64,000 nt of DNA. Origin: an uncultured Erythrobacter sp. Lineage in GTDB: Bacteria; Pseudomonadota; Alphaproteobacteria; Sphingomonadales; Sphingomonadaceae. The DNA is taken from positions 372,001 through 436,000 of the forward strand of contig CANMUS010000001.1 in assembly GCA_947501215.1 (NCBI GenBank), given 5' to 3'. This document shows, one piece after another, positions 7,488-17,164 of the stretch (position 1 is the stretch's first letter; each line of letters begins with the position of its first letter). Made by a program: the position numbers and the translations under genes. The notes under the pieces are model-generated. The model did not search any database and was not told the DNA's origin. It saw only the letters and a program-made list of their open reading frames with translations.

Positions 7488-8915
7488 ATGACCGATATGC
7501 CCAGCCCCGACGAGCTTTTCGCGCGACCGTTCTTCTTTTGCGGTATCGGCGGATCCGGCATGCAGCCGCTTGCGCAGATCCTCAAAGGGCGCGGCTGCAC
7601 GGTCGAGGGGTCGGATCGCAGCTTCGACCAGGGGCATACGCCGGAGAAATTCGCCGCGCTGGAGCGGCAGGGCTTCGGCCTTCATCCGCAGGACGGCAGC
7701 GGGATCGTGTCGAAGGACCAGATCCTCGTCGCCAGCGCCGCGGTCGAGGACACGGTTCCCGATGCGAAGCGTGCGAAGGAACTCGGCTGCTTGCGGCTTA
7801 CACGCGCCGAATTGAATTCCATCCTGTTCAACACGAGCGGCGCGGGCCTGGCCATTGCCGGCACCAGCGGGAAGTCGACCGTCACGGGCATGCTCGGCTG
7901 GATCTTGCACGCCGTCGGTCGCGAGCCGACGATCATGAACGGCGCGGTGATGAAGAACTTCGTCTCGCCCGAACGCCCCTTTGCGAGCGCCGTGGTAGGC
8001 GGGCAATCGCTCTATGTCAGCGAGGTGGACGAAAGCGACGGCTCGATCGCGCTCTATCGCCCGGCGGTCGGCGTGCTGCTGAACGTCAGCCTCGACCACA
8101 AGAGCATGGAGGAATTGCGCGCATTGTTCGGCGATTACCTTGCGCGCAGCCGCATCAGCGTGATCAATGCCGACGACGAGGAAGCGCTCGCCCTGCTCCC
8201 CCATGCGAAGGAGGTCATCACCTTCGGCATCGAGCAGGAGAAGGCGCAGATCGGCATCGTGTCAGGCACGATCGCGGAAGGCCCGTTGCGACAGGCCGCC
8301 ATGGTCGTCGACCGCCACGACGGCAGCAAGCACGCGCTGCGCCTGAACATGCCGGGGCGGCACAACCTCTCGAACGCTCTCGCCGCCATCGCGGCGGCAG
8401 TCGCGGCGGGAATCCCGGTCGCAAACGCGGTCGAGGCGCTGGCGGGCTTCGAAGGCCTCGCGCGCCGCTTCGACATCGTCGGGACCACCGTCTCGGCCAT
8501 CACCGTGATCGATGATTTCGGGCACAATCCGGAGAAGTGCGCTGCGACCTTGCGCACCCTGAAATCGCATCCCGGCCGGGTGATCGCCTTCTTCCAGCCG
8601 CATGGCTACGGCCCCTTGCGCCAGATGGGCGACGAACTCGCCGAAACCTTCGCCCGCGAACTCGACCGCGGCGACCTGACGATCTTCAGCGATCCGGTCT
8701 ATTTCGGCGGTACGGTCGACCGCAGCGAAGGTAGCGAGCGCATCGTCCGGCTGATCGAAGAGCATGGCGGCGACACGGAATATGTGCCGAAACGCAAGGC
8801 CGTCGCCGACCGGATCGTCTCACTGGCCAAGCCGGGCGACCGGATCGTGATCATGGGCGCACGCGACGATACGCTGAGCGAGTTTGCGCGGGACCTTTTC
8901 GCCCGCCTTGCCTGA
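7488..8915 (+). CDS. MurC/Mpl-family Mur ligase
   Basis: A 475-residue ATP-dependent amide ligase of the Mur family. Visible parts are an N-terminal UDP-MurNAc-binding Rossmann-like domain (GIGGSGMQPLAQILKGRG), the P-loop GTSGKSTVTGML in the central domain, and a C-terminal domain beginning near IDDFGHNPEKCAATL. The FFQPHGYGPLR segment is closer to MurC than to the recycling ligase Mpl, but an LD-carboxypeptidase neighbour and the absence of other dcw cluster genes suggest a recycling or side role rather than the main MurC. A second ATG at 7497 has better spacing to GAGGG and may be the real start. Confidence 0.75.
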   Translation: MTDMPSPDELFARPFFFCGIGGSGMQPLAQILKGRGCTVEGSDRSFDQGHTPEKFAALERQGFGLHPQDGSGIVSKDQILVASAAVEDTVPDAKRAKELGCLRLTRAELNSILFNTSGAGLAIAGTSGKSTVTGMLGWILHAVGREPTIMNGAVMKNFVSPERPFASAVVGGQSLYVSEVDESDGSIALYRPAVGVLLNVSLDHKSMEELRALFGDYLARSRISVINADDEEALALLPHAKEVITFGIEQEKAQIGIVSGTIAEGPLRQAAMVVDRHDGSKHALRLNMPGRHNLSNALAAIAAAVAAGIPVANAVEALAGFEGLARRFDIVGTTVSAITVIDDFGHNPEKCAATLRTLKSHPGRVIAFFQPHGYGPLRQMGDELAETFARELDRGDLTIFSDPVYFGGTVDRSEGSERIVRLIEEHGGDTEYVPKRKAVADRIVSLAKPGDRIVIMGARDDTLSEFARDLFARLA

Positions 8916-8918
8916 CAA

Positions 8919-9881
8919 TTAGTGCGCCTCGGCACCTTCGGTTTCGTCGTGTCCGAGGCGGAGTACATTGTGCAGCACGAAAACGATTACCGCGCCGAGG
9001 ATGAGGCCGGTGAGCGCCGACAATCCTGCGAAAGTCAGCCAGCCGAGGATGCCGCCCGCGCGGCCTGCGATTTCGCTAACGCCGTGCTGGATACCTTCGA
9101 TCCAATGCTCGGGGCCAGCGACGCCGAGTTCGGCCAGACCGTGCAGGATGATGCCGCCACCGACCCAGAGCATCGCAATCGTCCCGATGAAACTCAGTGC
9201 AACAAGAAGTTTTGGCATGAATGCCACCAGCCCCCTTCCGAAGCTCTGCGCGAAAGCACTGTCCTTCTTCGCGAAGTGCAGGCCGATATCGTCCATCTTC
9301 ACGATCAGGCCGACGACCCCGTAAACGGCGACCGTAACGGCGAGACCGACGATCGCCAGCACACCCGCGCGCGTAATCAGGTCCTCAGCCGCCACTTCGT
9401 TCAGCGTGATTGCCATGATCTCTGCCGACAGTATCAAGTCGGTGCGGATCGCACCGGCTATGCGCTGCTTCTCGAAGGCGACCGGATCCTCGATCTCGTC
9501 GCCCACAGTCTTGCCATGCTTCGCGCCGCCCAGCTTTTCGACGACCTTTTCGGCGCCCTCGTAGGAAAGATAACAGCCGCCCAGCATGAGAATGAAAACG
9601 ATCGCTGCAGGCAGGAACTCGCTGAGCAACAAGGCACCGGGCAACAGGATGAGGAGCTTGTTCTTCAGGCTGCCCTTGGTGATGTTCCAGATGATCGGCA
9701 GCTCGCGCGCCGGGCTGAGGCCGGTGACGTAGCTCGGCGTAACCGCCGCATCGTCGATTACGACGCCGGCCGTCTTCGACCCGGCCCTGCCCGCAGCAGC
9801 GGCAATATCGTCGACCGAAGCCGCCGCCGTTCGCGCGATGATCGATACGTCGTCGAGCAGGGCTACCAATCCACCGGGCAT
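8919..9881 (-). CDS. DUF808 family inner-membrane protein
   Basis: A 320-residue membrane protein. It begins MPGGLVALLDDVSIIARTAA, characteristic of the DUF808 (YedI-like) family. Several hydrophobic spans follow: around LLILLPGALLLSEFLPAAIVF, then an Ile/Val-rich segment in the middle, and two or three near the C-terminus. The family has no firmly assigned function. The ATG at 9881 is the conserved start; the longer open frame upstream is not family-like. It converges on the Mur ligase with only 3 bp between stops, so transcription must end within the coding ends. Confidence 0.85.
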   Translation of the reverse strand: MPGGLVALLDDVSIIARTAAASVDDIAAAAGRAGSKTAGVVIDDAAVTPSYVTGLSPARELPIIWNITKGSLKNKLLILLPGALLLSEFLPAAIVFILMLGGCYLSYEGAEKVVEKLGGAKHGKTVGDEIEDPVAFEKQRIAGAIRTDLILSAEIMAITLNEVAAEDLITRAGVLAIVGLAVTVAVYGVVGLIVKMDDIGLHFAKKDSAFAQSFGRGLVAFMPKLLVALSFIGTIAMLWVGGGIILHGLAELGVAGPEHWIEGIQHGVSEIAGRAGGILGWLTFAGLSALTGLILGAVIVFVLHNVLRLGHDETEGAEAH

Positions 9882-10314
9882 TGCAATTCCTTGTAAGTTC
9901 CTGATCTGCCGCGTGCTTGCCCGCCAATCGCTCGTGGCGCAACTCTCCTGTCCGTTTGAGCGCTGTCCTACAGGCCCATCGCTGTGCCAGGTATCAAGGC
10001 AGCGACAGTCGGCATCCTCGTGTTGCGGTCGTCCGAGAGATGCAGGGTCGGTAGCGGCTGGCCGGGAACGAAAGGTGACATATGAATGCAGTCCATCGGA
10101 CACAAGCTCTTGATCGACCTGCCAAATTCCGGCAGACCGGGTTTTGCAGAACGCCCCGGTCAGTGGTCCACCGCCAACCACCCGCTTGCATTTCCCGGCA
10201 ATACCGCTATGTGCGCGCATCCCTTCGGTCCGCCGGGGGATTCGAAGAAAGCCGGAGGGGCCCCGCAATCCCGCGGATCAGCCAGCGATCGGCCAGACGT
10301 GAAAGGACAAGAGC
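9882..10314. other. Long intergenic region before rpsF
   Basis: This 433-bp gap lies between the divergent DUF808 gene and rpsF. No convincing coding frame is seen. It holds a TGTCCTACAGG motif near 9964, a GTCAGTGGTCCACCG stretch near 10159, and a possible rpsF promoter. A long 5' leader for rpsF, possibly a site for S6:S18 autoregulation, is plausible but no recognised leader structure was identified. Confidence 0.4.
10186..10213 (+). promoter_or_regulatory. Possible rpsF operon promoter
   Basis: TTGCAT (10186-10191) and TATGTG (10208-10213) are 16 bp apart, about 100 bp upstream of rpsF. It is the best-looking pair in this gap, but the match is weak. Confidence 0.35.
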
Positions 10315-10680
10315 ATGGCTCTCTACGAGCATGTATTCTTGGCGCGACAGGACCTGAGCCAGGCTCAGGTGGACCAGCTCGCCGCCACCGCTACCGAGAT
10401 TGTCGAGAAGAACGACGGCAAGGTCACCAAGACGGAGACCTGGGGCCTCAAGAACCTCGCCTACAAGATCGACCGCAACCGCAAGGCGCATTTCGTGCTG
10501 CTCAACATCGAGGGCCCCGGCTCCGTCGTTGCCGAGCTCGAGCGCCAGACCCGCATCAACGAAGATGTGATCCGTTACATGACCATCGCCGTCGACGAGC
10601 ACGAAAGCGGCCCGTCGGTGATGATGCGCAAGAACGAGCGCGATTCCAAGAAGCGCCGTGAACGTGAGGAGCGCGACTGA
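10315..10680 (+). CDS. rpsF: 30S ribosomal protein S6
   Basis: A 121-residue S6. It begins [18 protein letters not shown] and contains the conserved [10 protein letters not shown] core. The C-terminus is a charged tail rich in Arg, Lys and Glu ([12 protein letters not shown]) rather than the poly-Glu tail seen in some bacteria; S6 is the substrate of RimK, whose gene is also in this window (16259-17164). AAAGGACAAGAGC precedes the ATG. It starts the operon rpsF-rpsR-rplI, with its stop overlapping the rpsR start by one base. Confidence 0.97.
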   Translation: MALYEHVFLARQDLSQAQVDQLAATATEIVEKNDGKVTKTETWGLKNLAYKIDRNRKAHFVLLNIEGPGSVVAELERQTRINEDVIRYMTIAVDEHESGPSVMMRKNERDSKKRREREERD

Positions 10681-10904
10681 TGGCCCGCCCGTTTTTCCGC
10701 CGCCGCAAGTCCTGCCCGTTTTCGGGCAAGAACGCCCCGACGATCGACTACAAGGACGTCCGCCTGTTGCAGGGCTTCATGTCCGAACGTGGCAAGATCG
10801 TCCCCAGCCGCATCACCGCCGTCAGCGCGAAGAAGCAGCGTGAACTGGCCAAGGCCATCAAGCGCGCGCGCCACATCGGCCTGCTGCCGTACATCGTGAA
10901 GTAA
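10680..10904 (+). CDS. rpsR: 30S ribosomal protein S18
   Basis: A 74-residue S18 with the conserved [12 protein letters not shown] start and the [14 protein letters not shown] end. It binds S6 on the small subunit platform. Its ATG overlaps the rpsF stop (TGATG), so translation of the pair is coupled. Confidence 0.97.
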   Translation: MARPFFRRRKSCPFSGKNAPTIDYKDVRLLQGFMSERGKIVPSRITAVSAKKQRELAKAIKRARHIGLLPYIVK

Positions 10905-10915
10905 GGGGAATACCG

Positions 10916-11596
10916 ATGGATATCATTCTCCTTCAGAGGATCGAAAAGCTCGGCTCGATCGGTGACGTCGTCACCGTGAAGGACGGCTATGCCCGCAACT
11001 TCCTGCTCCCGCAGAAGAAGGCCCTGCGCGCCAACGAAGCCAACAAGAAGGTCTTCGAGGCAAATCGCGAGCGCCTGGAAAAGGAAAATGCCGAGCGTCG
11101 TACCGAAGCCGAAAAGGCCGGCGAAAAGGTCGATGGCGAGGAAATCGTCCTGATCCGCGCTTCGTCGAACACCGGCCAGCTCTACGGCTCGGTCAATGTT
11201 CGCGACGTTGCTGCCGCCCTGAACGACAAGGGCCACGACATCGACAAGAAGCAGGTCATCATGGGTGACCCGATCAAGACAATCGGCATGCATGAGGTCC
11301 GCATCGACCTTCACCCTGAAGTCTCGATCAGCATCAAAGCCAACGTCGCCCGTTCGGACGACGAAGCCGAGCTGCAGAGCCAGGGCATCGACGTGATGGC
11401 GCAGATGTTCGAGGAAGAGCAGCGCGAAATCGAGGAACAGGCCGAGGCGAACCGCACCGACCCGAACCTCGAGCCCGGCGAAATCCCGGCCGACATGCTC
11501 GAAGACGGCGTCAGCACGCCCGACGACATGACCGTGACCGAAGCCACGATCGCCGCGACCGCACCCGAAGGTGCGGACGAGGACGAGCAGGCCTGA
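10916..11596 (+). CDS. rplI: 50S ribosomal protein L9 with long acidic C-terminal extension
   Basis: At 226 residues it is much longer than the usual L9 of about 150. The N-terminal rRNA-binding domain ([21 protein letters not shown], then [13 protein letters not shown]) and the long connecting helix are normal. The C-terminal domain is recognisable to about residue 150. The last 70 residues or so are acidic and low in complexity ([23 protein letters not shown]). Similar extensions are known in several alphaproteobacterial L9 proteins; their role is unknown. It is the last gene of the rpsF operon, followed by a terminator. Confidence 0.95.
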   Translation: MDIILLQRIEKLGSIGDVVTVKDGYARNFLLPQKKALRANEANKKVFEANRERLEKENAERRTEAEKAGEKVDGEEIVLIRASSNTGQLYGSVNVRDVAAALNDKGHDIDKKQVIMGDPIKTIGMHEVRIDLHPEVSISIKANVARSDDEAELQSQGIDVMAQMFEEEQREIEEQAEANRTDPNLEPGEIPADMLEDGVSTPDDMTVTEATIAATAPEGADEDEQA

Positions 11597-11618
11597 TCGC
11601 CCGCTCACGACCCAATCA

Positions 11619-11651
11619 GGGCGCGGCGGCTTCGGCCCCCGCGCCCTTTTT
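11619..11651 (+). terminator. Rho-independent terminator after rplI
   Basis: An 8-bp GC stem, GGGCGCGG (11619-11626) with CCGCGCCC (11639-11646), has a small inner hairpin around CTTCGG and is followed by five T (11647-11651). It ends the rpsF-rpsR-rplI operon. Confidence 0.85.
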
Positions 11652-11725
11652 GTAAGACGCGCCCGCCGGCCCTATGTGGGACCACGACGCGAAATCGAAA
11701 ACAACAAGAGGCAGGAGCAACGCCC

Positions 11726-13165
11726 ATGGACGACATTCCCCAAATCCTCGACCGGATCGAGAGCATTTACGACGCCGCCGTGGAACGGCTGCGCGAAGAC
11801 GTGATGGCATTCGGCGCCACGCGCGAATTGCCCGCGCCCGAGCGCCGCAGCGATGGCAGCTACGCCTATCCCGAACTGCGCCTGCGCTTTCGCGGCGGCG
11901 ACCAACCCGAAGACCGCAACCGCGCCTTCGGGCGGCTGAACGCGCCGGGCCTCTACACCACCACGGTCACCCGCCCGCGCCTGTTCCGCGATTACCTGCG
12001 CGAACAGCTCGAACTGATTTCTTCGAATTACGAGGTCGAGGTCGAGGTGGGATCCTCGACGCAGGAAATCCCCTTCCCCTATGTGCTCGACGGCGATGCC
12101 GGTTCGGTTCTCGCCGGCGTCGATCCCAATGCGATCGCGCGCTATTTCCCATCGACCGAGCTTGCCGATATCGGCGACGAACTCGCTGACGGCATCGTGC
12201 TCGACAGCGTCGACGATCCGATCCCGCTGTCCCTGTTCGACGGGCTGCGCACGGACTTCAGCCTTGCGCGGCTGGCCCACTACACCGGCACCGATCCGGA
12301 ACACTTCCAGCGCTTCATCCTGTTCACGAATTATCATCGCTATGTCGATGAATTCGTTGATTGGGCGGGCTCGCAGCTTGGTAAGGGCGGCTACACGGCG
12401 CTCGCCGGGGCGGGCGGCCTGATGCTGACCGAGCAGACCGACGATGCGCGTGGCCAGTTGTCCGACACGGCATGGCGTCGTCACCAGATGCCGGCCTATC
12501 ACCTGATCGGCGAGAACCGGGGCGGGATCACGCTGGTGAACATTGGCGTCGGCCCGTCGAATGCGAAGACCATCTGCGATCACCTCGCCGTGCTGCGGCC
12601 AGAAGCGTGGCTGATGATCGGCCATTGCGGCGGCCTGCGCCCGAGTCAGAAGATCGGCGATTACGTGCTCGCTCACGCCTACCTGCGCGACGATCACGTG
12701 CTCGATCCGGTCCTCCCGCCCGAGATACCCCTCCCCGCAATTGCCGAGGTCCAGCAGGCCCTCGCCGCCGCCGCCGAGGAAGTCTCCGGAGAGCATGGCG
12801 CGGACCTCAAGAAGCGCATGCGCACAGGCACCGTCGTCACCACCGACGACCGCAATTGGGAGCTGCGCTTCACCCAATCGGCCAAGCGCATGTCGCTCAG
12901 CCGTGCGGTCGGTGTGGACATGGAGAGCGCGACCATCGCCGGCCAGGGCTATCGCTTCCGGGTGCCCTACGGCACGCTGCTGTGCGTGTCGGACAAGCCG
13001 CTGCATGGCGAAATCAAGCTGCCCGGACAGGCGAACCAGTTCTACGAGGAAGCCATCGCGGCCCACCTCCAGATCGGCGTCACCACCTGCCGCCTGCTGC
13101 GCCAGGAGGGCCCTCGCCTCCACAGCCGCAAGCTGCGCGCTTTCAACGAGCCGCCGTTCCGCTAA
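11726..13165 (+). CDS. amn: AMP nucleosidase
   Basis: A 479-residue enzyme that splits AMP into adenine and ribose 5-phosphate, controlling the AMP pool. The N-terminal half is the AMP-nucleosidase-specific regulatory domain (PELRLRF, GLYTTTVTRP). The C-terminal half is a nucleoside-phosphorylase-like catalytic domain with MIGHCGGLRPSQKIGDYVL and GVDMESATIAGQGYRFRVPY, where the Met-Glu pair contacts ribose. The length is normal for Amn. GAGGCAGGAGCAACGCCC precedes the ATG. It stands alone after the rplI terminator. Confidence 0.93.
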   Translation: MDDIPQILDRIESIYDAAVERLREDVMAFGATRELPAPERRSDGSYAYPELRLRFRGGDQPEDRNRAFGRLNAPGLYTTTVTRPRLFRDYLREQLELISSNYEVEVEVGSSTQEIPFPYVLDGDAGSVLAGVDPNAIARYFPSTELADIGDELADGIVLDSVDDPIPLSLFDGLRTDFSLARLAHYTGTDPEHFQRFILFTNYHRYVDEFVDWAGSQLGKGGYTALAGAGGLMLTEQTDDARGQLSDTAWRRHQMPAYHLIGENRGGITLVNIGVGPSNAKTICDHLAVLRPEAWLMIGHCGGLRPSQKIGDYVLAHAYLRDDHVLDPVLPPEIPLPAIAEVQQALAAAAEEVSGEHGADLKKRMRTGTVVTTDDRNWELRFTQSAKRMSLSRAVGVDMESATIAGQGYRFRVPYGTLLCVSDKPLHGEIKLPGQANQFYEEAIAAHLQIGVTTCRLLRQEGPRLHSRKLRAFNEPPFR

Positions 13166-13231
13166 GGCAGGCAACACTTGCGAGACGACGGTTAACGGGT
13201 TGGGAACACATTGCTGCCACTAGGCGCGGCA

Positions 13232-13564
13232 ATGCACAGGGCAGCGCTTTCCTCCCGGCCCAAAACCGGAAAATTTCTCGGCCTTGCCCAAGCTGCGATC
13301 GGCATCGGCGCCGTCGGCGGCCTGCTGCTTGCGCCGCCCGCTTACGGCCAAATGGCCTTCTATCCAATCTCCTCATCGGCAGACCGCGAATTGCCCGAGG
13401 TCATTTTCCAGGATGACCGGCGGCTCGTCGCGCGCACCTACCTCGCCGACGGATATGTCATGCAGGGCGCACGCCCGCAGATGTTCGAGCTCCTGTTCGA
13501 GCATGGGATTTTAGTACTGGCCGTTCCCGAAAGCGGCTGCACCGGAGCGACCAGTGGAACATAA
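13232..13564 (+). CDS. Hypothetical secreted protein
   Basis: A 110-residue protein of no recognised family. The first 40 residues look like a signal peptide with a hydrophobic stretch ([19 protein letters not shown]) and a probable cleavage after AYG. The mature part is about 70 residues and has one Cys near the C-terminus. A TTG at 13211 would add seven residues. Its 3' end overlaps the GTG start of the chemoreceptor-like gene by 11 bp, which suggests co-transcription and perhaps a shared sensory role, but this is inference. Confidence 0.5.
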   Translation: MHRAALSSRPKTGKFLGLAQAAIGIGAVGGLLLAPPAYGQMAFYPISSSADRELPEVIFQDDRRLVARTYLADGYVMQGARPQMFELLFEHGILVLAVPESGCTGATSGT

Positions 13565-15038
13565 CGAAATCGACGAATTGCGCCGCAAAGGCGTATTGGG
13601 AATTGCCGTTGCAGGTTGGGGTGCGTCGTTGACGCTGGCTGCCCTCGTCCCGGCAATGGGCGCTCAGGCGCTCCATGCGCTGATGGTGAGCGTACTGCTC
13701 AACATCGTGCCCAGCCTGTCCGCATGGCAGCGGCGCTATGACAGCCCGGCGCGGATCGCCGTTGCACTGATGGCGGCATTGCAACCTGCTCTCCTGCTCT
13801 ACGCCATGCGGGACGCGGCATGGCAGCTGGACATGCACATGTATTTCTTCGTCGCGATCGCGATGCTGACGATCCTGTGCGACGTGCGCCCGATCTTGGT
13901 TGCAGCGGCCGCGGTTGCTATCCACCACCTTACCCTGTCGTTCGCTGCACCCAGCTGGGTCTTTTCCGGTGGTGGCGGGGTGAACCGCGTACTCATCCAC
14001 GCGCTGGCGGTCGTGCTGGAAGCAGGCGTTCTCTGCTACATCGCGACTACGCTCAATTCGCTCATCTCACGGCTCGGGAATGCCGTTATGCAAAGCGAGG
14101 AAGCGGCGCGCGGAGCCGAGGAGGCGCTCCGGTTGGCCGAAACCGAACGAGCGGAGCGCGGCCGGCTGGAGGACCGCCAGGCCGAGCGGCGCCGCGAGGA
14201 CATGCTGCGGATCGCCCATGAATTCGAAAGCTCGGTGTCGGAAGTGACCAGGGCCGTGGCCAGCAGTGCGCAGGCGCTGGATGAAGCCATGTCCTCGCTG
14301 GACGATACCGCTCGCGATACCGGGCAGCAGGCAGACGAAGTGGCTGCAGCCGCCTCGCAGGTGTCCAGTTCCATCGACATAGTCGCCAATCGCGTGACCG
14401 AACTGTCGCGCTCGATCGGCAACATCGCAGTGACTGCCGGACGCCAGGACGAACTGGCCAGCGTGGCCGGGGCGCGCACCGACTCCGGTGGCAAGGCGGT
14501 CAAATCGCTGGCCGACCAGTCCAAGACCATCGGCGACGCCACTCGCTCGATCGCCAATATTGCCGAGATGACCAATCTCCTCGCGCTCAACGCCACGATC
14601 GAGGCAGCCACTGCCGGCGACGCGGGCAAGGGTTTCGCCGTCGTCGCGCAGGAAGTCAAAGAGCTCGCTGCGCAGGCCGCGCGGGCCACTCGCCAGATCG
14701 AGGAGCTGCTGTCCGGCATCAGCGAGGGCACGGGCGAGGCGGAAAGCAGCTTCGGCGAACTGAGCGGCGCGATTGCGGAGCTCGCCCAATCGGCGATGAC
14801 CGTGCGGAGCGACGTCGATACTCAACGCAGCGCCACCTCCAGCATCGAACATACCGTCGGCGATACCGCCGCGGGGACCGAGGAAATGGCGCGCCGCAGC
14901 GCAGTCCTCGCCGAACGTGCGGGAACGACGCAGAAGCTGTCCGGCGACGCGCGGCAGAATGTAAAGGCACTGCTTGAGACGATCCATTCGCTCGAGCAAT
15001 CGGCCAGCACCTTCGCGGCGAACATCAGGGCTGCCTAA
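13554..15038 (+). CDS. Methyl-accepting chemotaxis-type protein with six-TM sensor
   Basis: A 494-residue receptor. The first 180 residues hold about six membrane spans instead of a periplasmic domain; the fourth begins [12 protein letters not shown] and the fifth contains AIHHLTL, giving in-membrane histidines. No HAMP domain is obvious: a charged coiled coil ([13 protein letters not shown]) leads into the MCP signalling domain. The signalling tip reads [20 protein letters not shown], with the matching return helix [13 protein letters not shown]. The GTG start has GGAGCG at good distance. No che genes are nearby. Such receptors may sense redox state or metals through membrane His residues; this is inference. 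Confidence 0.88.
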   Translation: MEHNEIDELRRKGVLGIAVAGWGASLTLAALVPAMGAQALHALMVSVLLNIVPSLSAWQRRYDSPARIAVALMAALQPALLLYAMRDAAWQLDMHMYFFVAIAMLTILCDVRPILVAAAAVAIHHLTLSFAAPSWVFSGGGGVNRVLIHALAVVLEAGVLCYIATTLNSLISRLGNAVMQSEEAARGAEEALRLAETERAERGRLEDRQAERRREDMLRIAHEFESSVSEVTRAVASSAQALDEAMSSLDDTARDTGQQADEVAAAASQVSSSIDIVANRVTELSRSIGNIAVTAGRQDELASVAGARTDSGGKAVKSLADQSKTIGDATRSIANIAEMTNLLALNATIEAATAGDAGKGFAVVAQEVKELAAQAARATRQIEELLSGISEGTGEAESSFGELSGAIAELAQSAMTVRSDVDTQRSATSSIEHTVGDTAAGTEEMARRSAVLAERAGTTQKLSGDARQNVKALLETIHSLEQSASTFAANIRAA

Positions 15039-15101
15039 AGTCGGAGCACGGTGACCTAGCGGTAAAGCTGCGTTAGACTCCTGCGCCAGGGAGGAGACAC
15101 C

Positions 15102-15872
15102 ATGCCAGACACACCGAACCGCTCGCGCTCGATTGCAGGGCGCGTGGCCATCATCACGGGGGCCGCAAGCGGCATGGGAGCTGCGACGGCCCGGCTCTTC
15201 GCCGCCGAGGGCGCGAAAGTGGCGGTGACCGATCTCGGCCTGAAGGCGTGCGAAGCGGTCGCATCGGAATGTGGCGAGAATGCTCGCGCCTATGCGCTCG
15301 ACGTGGCGGACAAGGACGCCATCGCGCAGGTCGTCGCGAAAATCGCCGACGATTTCGGCGGGATCGACATTCTGGTCAACAACGCCGGCGTGTCGAGCTT
15401 CTGCCCGCTCGATGACGAGGGTTACGAGGATGTCTGGCACCGCGCGCTCGCCGTGATGCTGACCGCCCACCAGCGCATGGTTCGCGCCGCCTTGCCCCAT
15501 CTGCGCCGCAGCGACTCCGCACGCATCGTCAACATCGCCAGCACTGAGGGACTGGGCGCAACGCCCGGCGACACGCCCTATGTCGCCGCCAAGACCGGCG
15601 TGACCGGCCTCACGCGCGGACTCGCAGTCGATCTCGGGCCAGAGGGGATCACGGTAAACTGCATCTGCCCCGGCCCCATCCGGACAGCGATGACCGACGC
15701 CGTGCCCGACGAACACAAGACGATCTTCGCGAAACGCCGCACGGCGCTAAGGCGCTACGGCGACCCGGAGGAGGTCGCCCACATGACGCTGTCGCTGGTG
15801 CTACCCGCGGCGAGCTATATCACCGGCGCGGTGATCCCGGTGGATGGCGGGTTGATGGCGCGGAATGCGTGA
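15102..15872 (+). CDS. SDR family oxidoreductase
   Basis: A 256-residue classical short-chain dehydrogenase. Motifs: TGAASGMGAATARLFA (cofactor binding), NNAGV, catalytic Ser in VNIASTEG, Tyr and Lys in YVAAKTG, and PGPIRTAMTD. The Asp in VTDLGL after the second strand favours NAD over NADP. The substrate cannot be told. A strong ribosome site, GGGAGGAGAC, precedes the ATG. It appears to be a single-gene unit. Confidence 0.88.
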   Translation: MPDTPNRSRSIAGRVAIITGAASGMGAATARLFAAEGAKVAVTDLGLKACEAVASECGENARAYALDVADKDAIAQVVAKIADDFGGIDILVNNAGVSSFCPLDDEGYEDVWHRALAVMLTAHQRMVRAALPHLRRSDSARIVNIASTEGLGATPGDTPYVAAKTGVTGLTRGLAVDLGPEGITVNCICPGPIRTAMTDAVPDEHKTIFAKRRTALRRYGDPEEVAHMTLSLVLPAASYITGAVIPVDGGLMARNA

Positions 15873-15971
15873 AACCTCGATATTCGAATTCTGAATCGAA
15901 AGTTTCGCTAGCTAGATCATTGCCAGTATATGATCATGCCGGTCTTTCATCATCCGCCCGAGGATTCGGTC

Positions 15972-16205
15972 ATGCAGCATTACCGCGTAGCAATGTTGTT
16001 CGTTCTCGCGCTTGTACCGTCGGCATGCGCAACCTCCGATCCAGGCTGGACTGGTTCAGGGGCAGAGCCCTTCGACGCCGCACAGGCGGAATGCGAACGC
16101 CTCGCCCAAACTTCGTCCGCAGACGACGGCGAAGATTCGATAAAGGCATGCATGGCCGAACGTGGCTGGACGCGCGACTCAACTACTACGACCGAACCGT
16201 CCTAG
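15972..16205 (+). CDS. Small hypothetical lipoprotein
   Basis: A 77-residue protein with a lipoprotein signal (AMLFVLALVPSAC, lipobox Cys about residue 19), followed by a short mature region with two Cys (CERLAQ and KACMAERGW). The end, ACMAERGWTRD, resembles small lipoproteins common in sphingomonads whose role is unknown. GAGGATTC lies 8 bp before the chosen ATG; an upstream start at 15930 would put 14 polar residues before the signal. Confidence 0.6.
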   Translation: MQHYRVAMLFVLALVPSACATSDPGWTGSGAEPFDAAQAECERLAQTSSADDGEDSIKACMAERGWTRDSTTTTEPS

Positions 16206-16258
16206 CGAAGACATATCTGGATTAAAGAAAGTTTGAAGCCAGGGTCGGTCGAGGACGA

Positions 16259-17164
16259 TCACCCCTTCCCCTTCGTCTTCGTCTTCCCGTCTTTCGCGTT
16301 TTTCGCGACATAGTCGACGATCATTCCTGCAATGTCCTTGCCGGTCGCGTTTTCGATCCCCTCCAGCCCCGGAGAGCTGTTGACCTCCATAATTACCGGC
16401 CCGTGATTGCTCCGCAGCATGTCCACGCCGCAGACGTTCAGGCCCATGTGCTTGGCCGCCCGCACGGCCGTGCTGCGTTCTTCGGGGGTGATCTTGATCA
16501 GCTGGGCGCTGCCGCCGCGGTGGAGGTTGCTGCGGAAATCGTCAGCCGCGCCGGTGCGCTTCATCGCGGCGACGACCTTGCCGCCGACCACCAGCGCACG
16601 GATGTCGGTGCCTCCAGCCTCCTTGATGAATTCCTGCACCAGGATGTTGACGTTCGCGCCGCGAAACGCCTCGATCACCGACTTGGCCGAGGACATGGTT
16701 TCAGCCAGCACGACGCCGATGCCCTGCGTGCCTTCGAGCAGCTTGATTACCACCGGCGGGCCCTTGACCGCCTTGATGATCTCCTCGGCTTGCTTGGGAT
16801 CGTTGGCGTAAGCCGTCAGCGGCAGGCCGATGCCGTATTTGGCGAGGATCTGCATGCTGCGCAGCTTGTCGCGGCTGCGGCCGATGGCGACGCTTTCGTT
16901 CAGGGGCCAGCAGCCGCGCATTTCGAACTGGCGCAGGATCGACAGGCCGTAATTGGTGATGGAAGCGCCGATGCGCGGGATGACCGCGTCGTAGCCTACG
17001 CAGGGCTCGCCATTGTAATAGACCTCAGGCCGGTGGCTGGCGATATGCACCGTGCAGCGCGTGGTGTTGAGAATGTCGAGCTCGTGCCCGCGCTCTTCCG
17101 CCGCCTCTTTCAGCCGCTTGTGCGAATAGAGGTTCGGATTGCGTGCCAGCATGGCGATTTTCAT
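16259..17164 (-). CDS. rimK: Ribosomal protein S6 modification glutamate ligase RimK
   Basis: A 301-residue ATP-grasp ligase that adds glutamate to the C-terminus of ribosomal protein S6. Visible features are the start [17 protein letters not shown], the ATP-grasp lysine region [16 protein letters not shown], and the metal-binding end [17 protein letters not shown]. The C-terminal [11 protein letters not shown] is a basic tail. The ATG overlaps the stop of the upstream rimB-like gene (ATGA). It is the last gene of a four-gene operon; the substrate gene rpsF is 6 kb away. Confidence 0.93.
   Translation of the reverse strand: MKIAMLARNPNLYSHKRLKEAAEERGHELDILNTTRCTVHIASHRPEVYYNGEPCVGYDAVIPRIGASITNYGLSILRQFEMRGCWPLNESVAIGRSRDKLRSMQILAKYGIGLPLTAYANDPKQAEEIIKAVKGPPVVIKLLEGTQGIGVVLAETMSSAKSVIEAFRGANVNILVQEFIKEAGGTDIRALVVGGKVVAAMKRTGAADDFRSNLHRGGSAQLIKITPEERSTAVRAAKHMGLNVCGVDMLRSNHGPVIMEVNSSPGLEGIENATGKDIAGMIVDYVAKNAKDGKTKTKGKG

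Noticed and set aside
11672-13177. A 501-codon open frame on the minus strand opposite amn
   Set aside because: It is antisense to a well-supported gene, with no recognisable motif.
14067-15716. A 549-codon open frame on the minus strand opposite the chemoreceptor and SDR genes
   Set aside because: It is a shadow frame in GC-rich DNA. Both plus-strand genes have clear motifs and ribosome sites.
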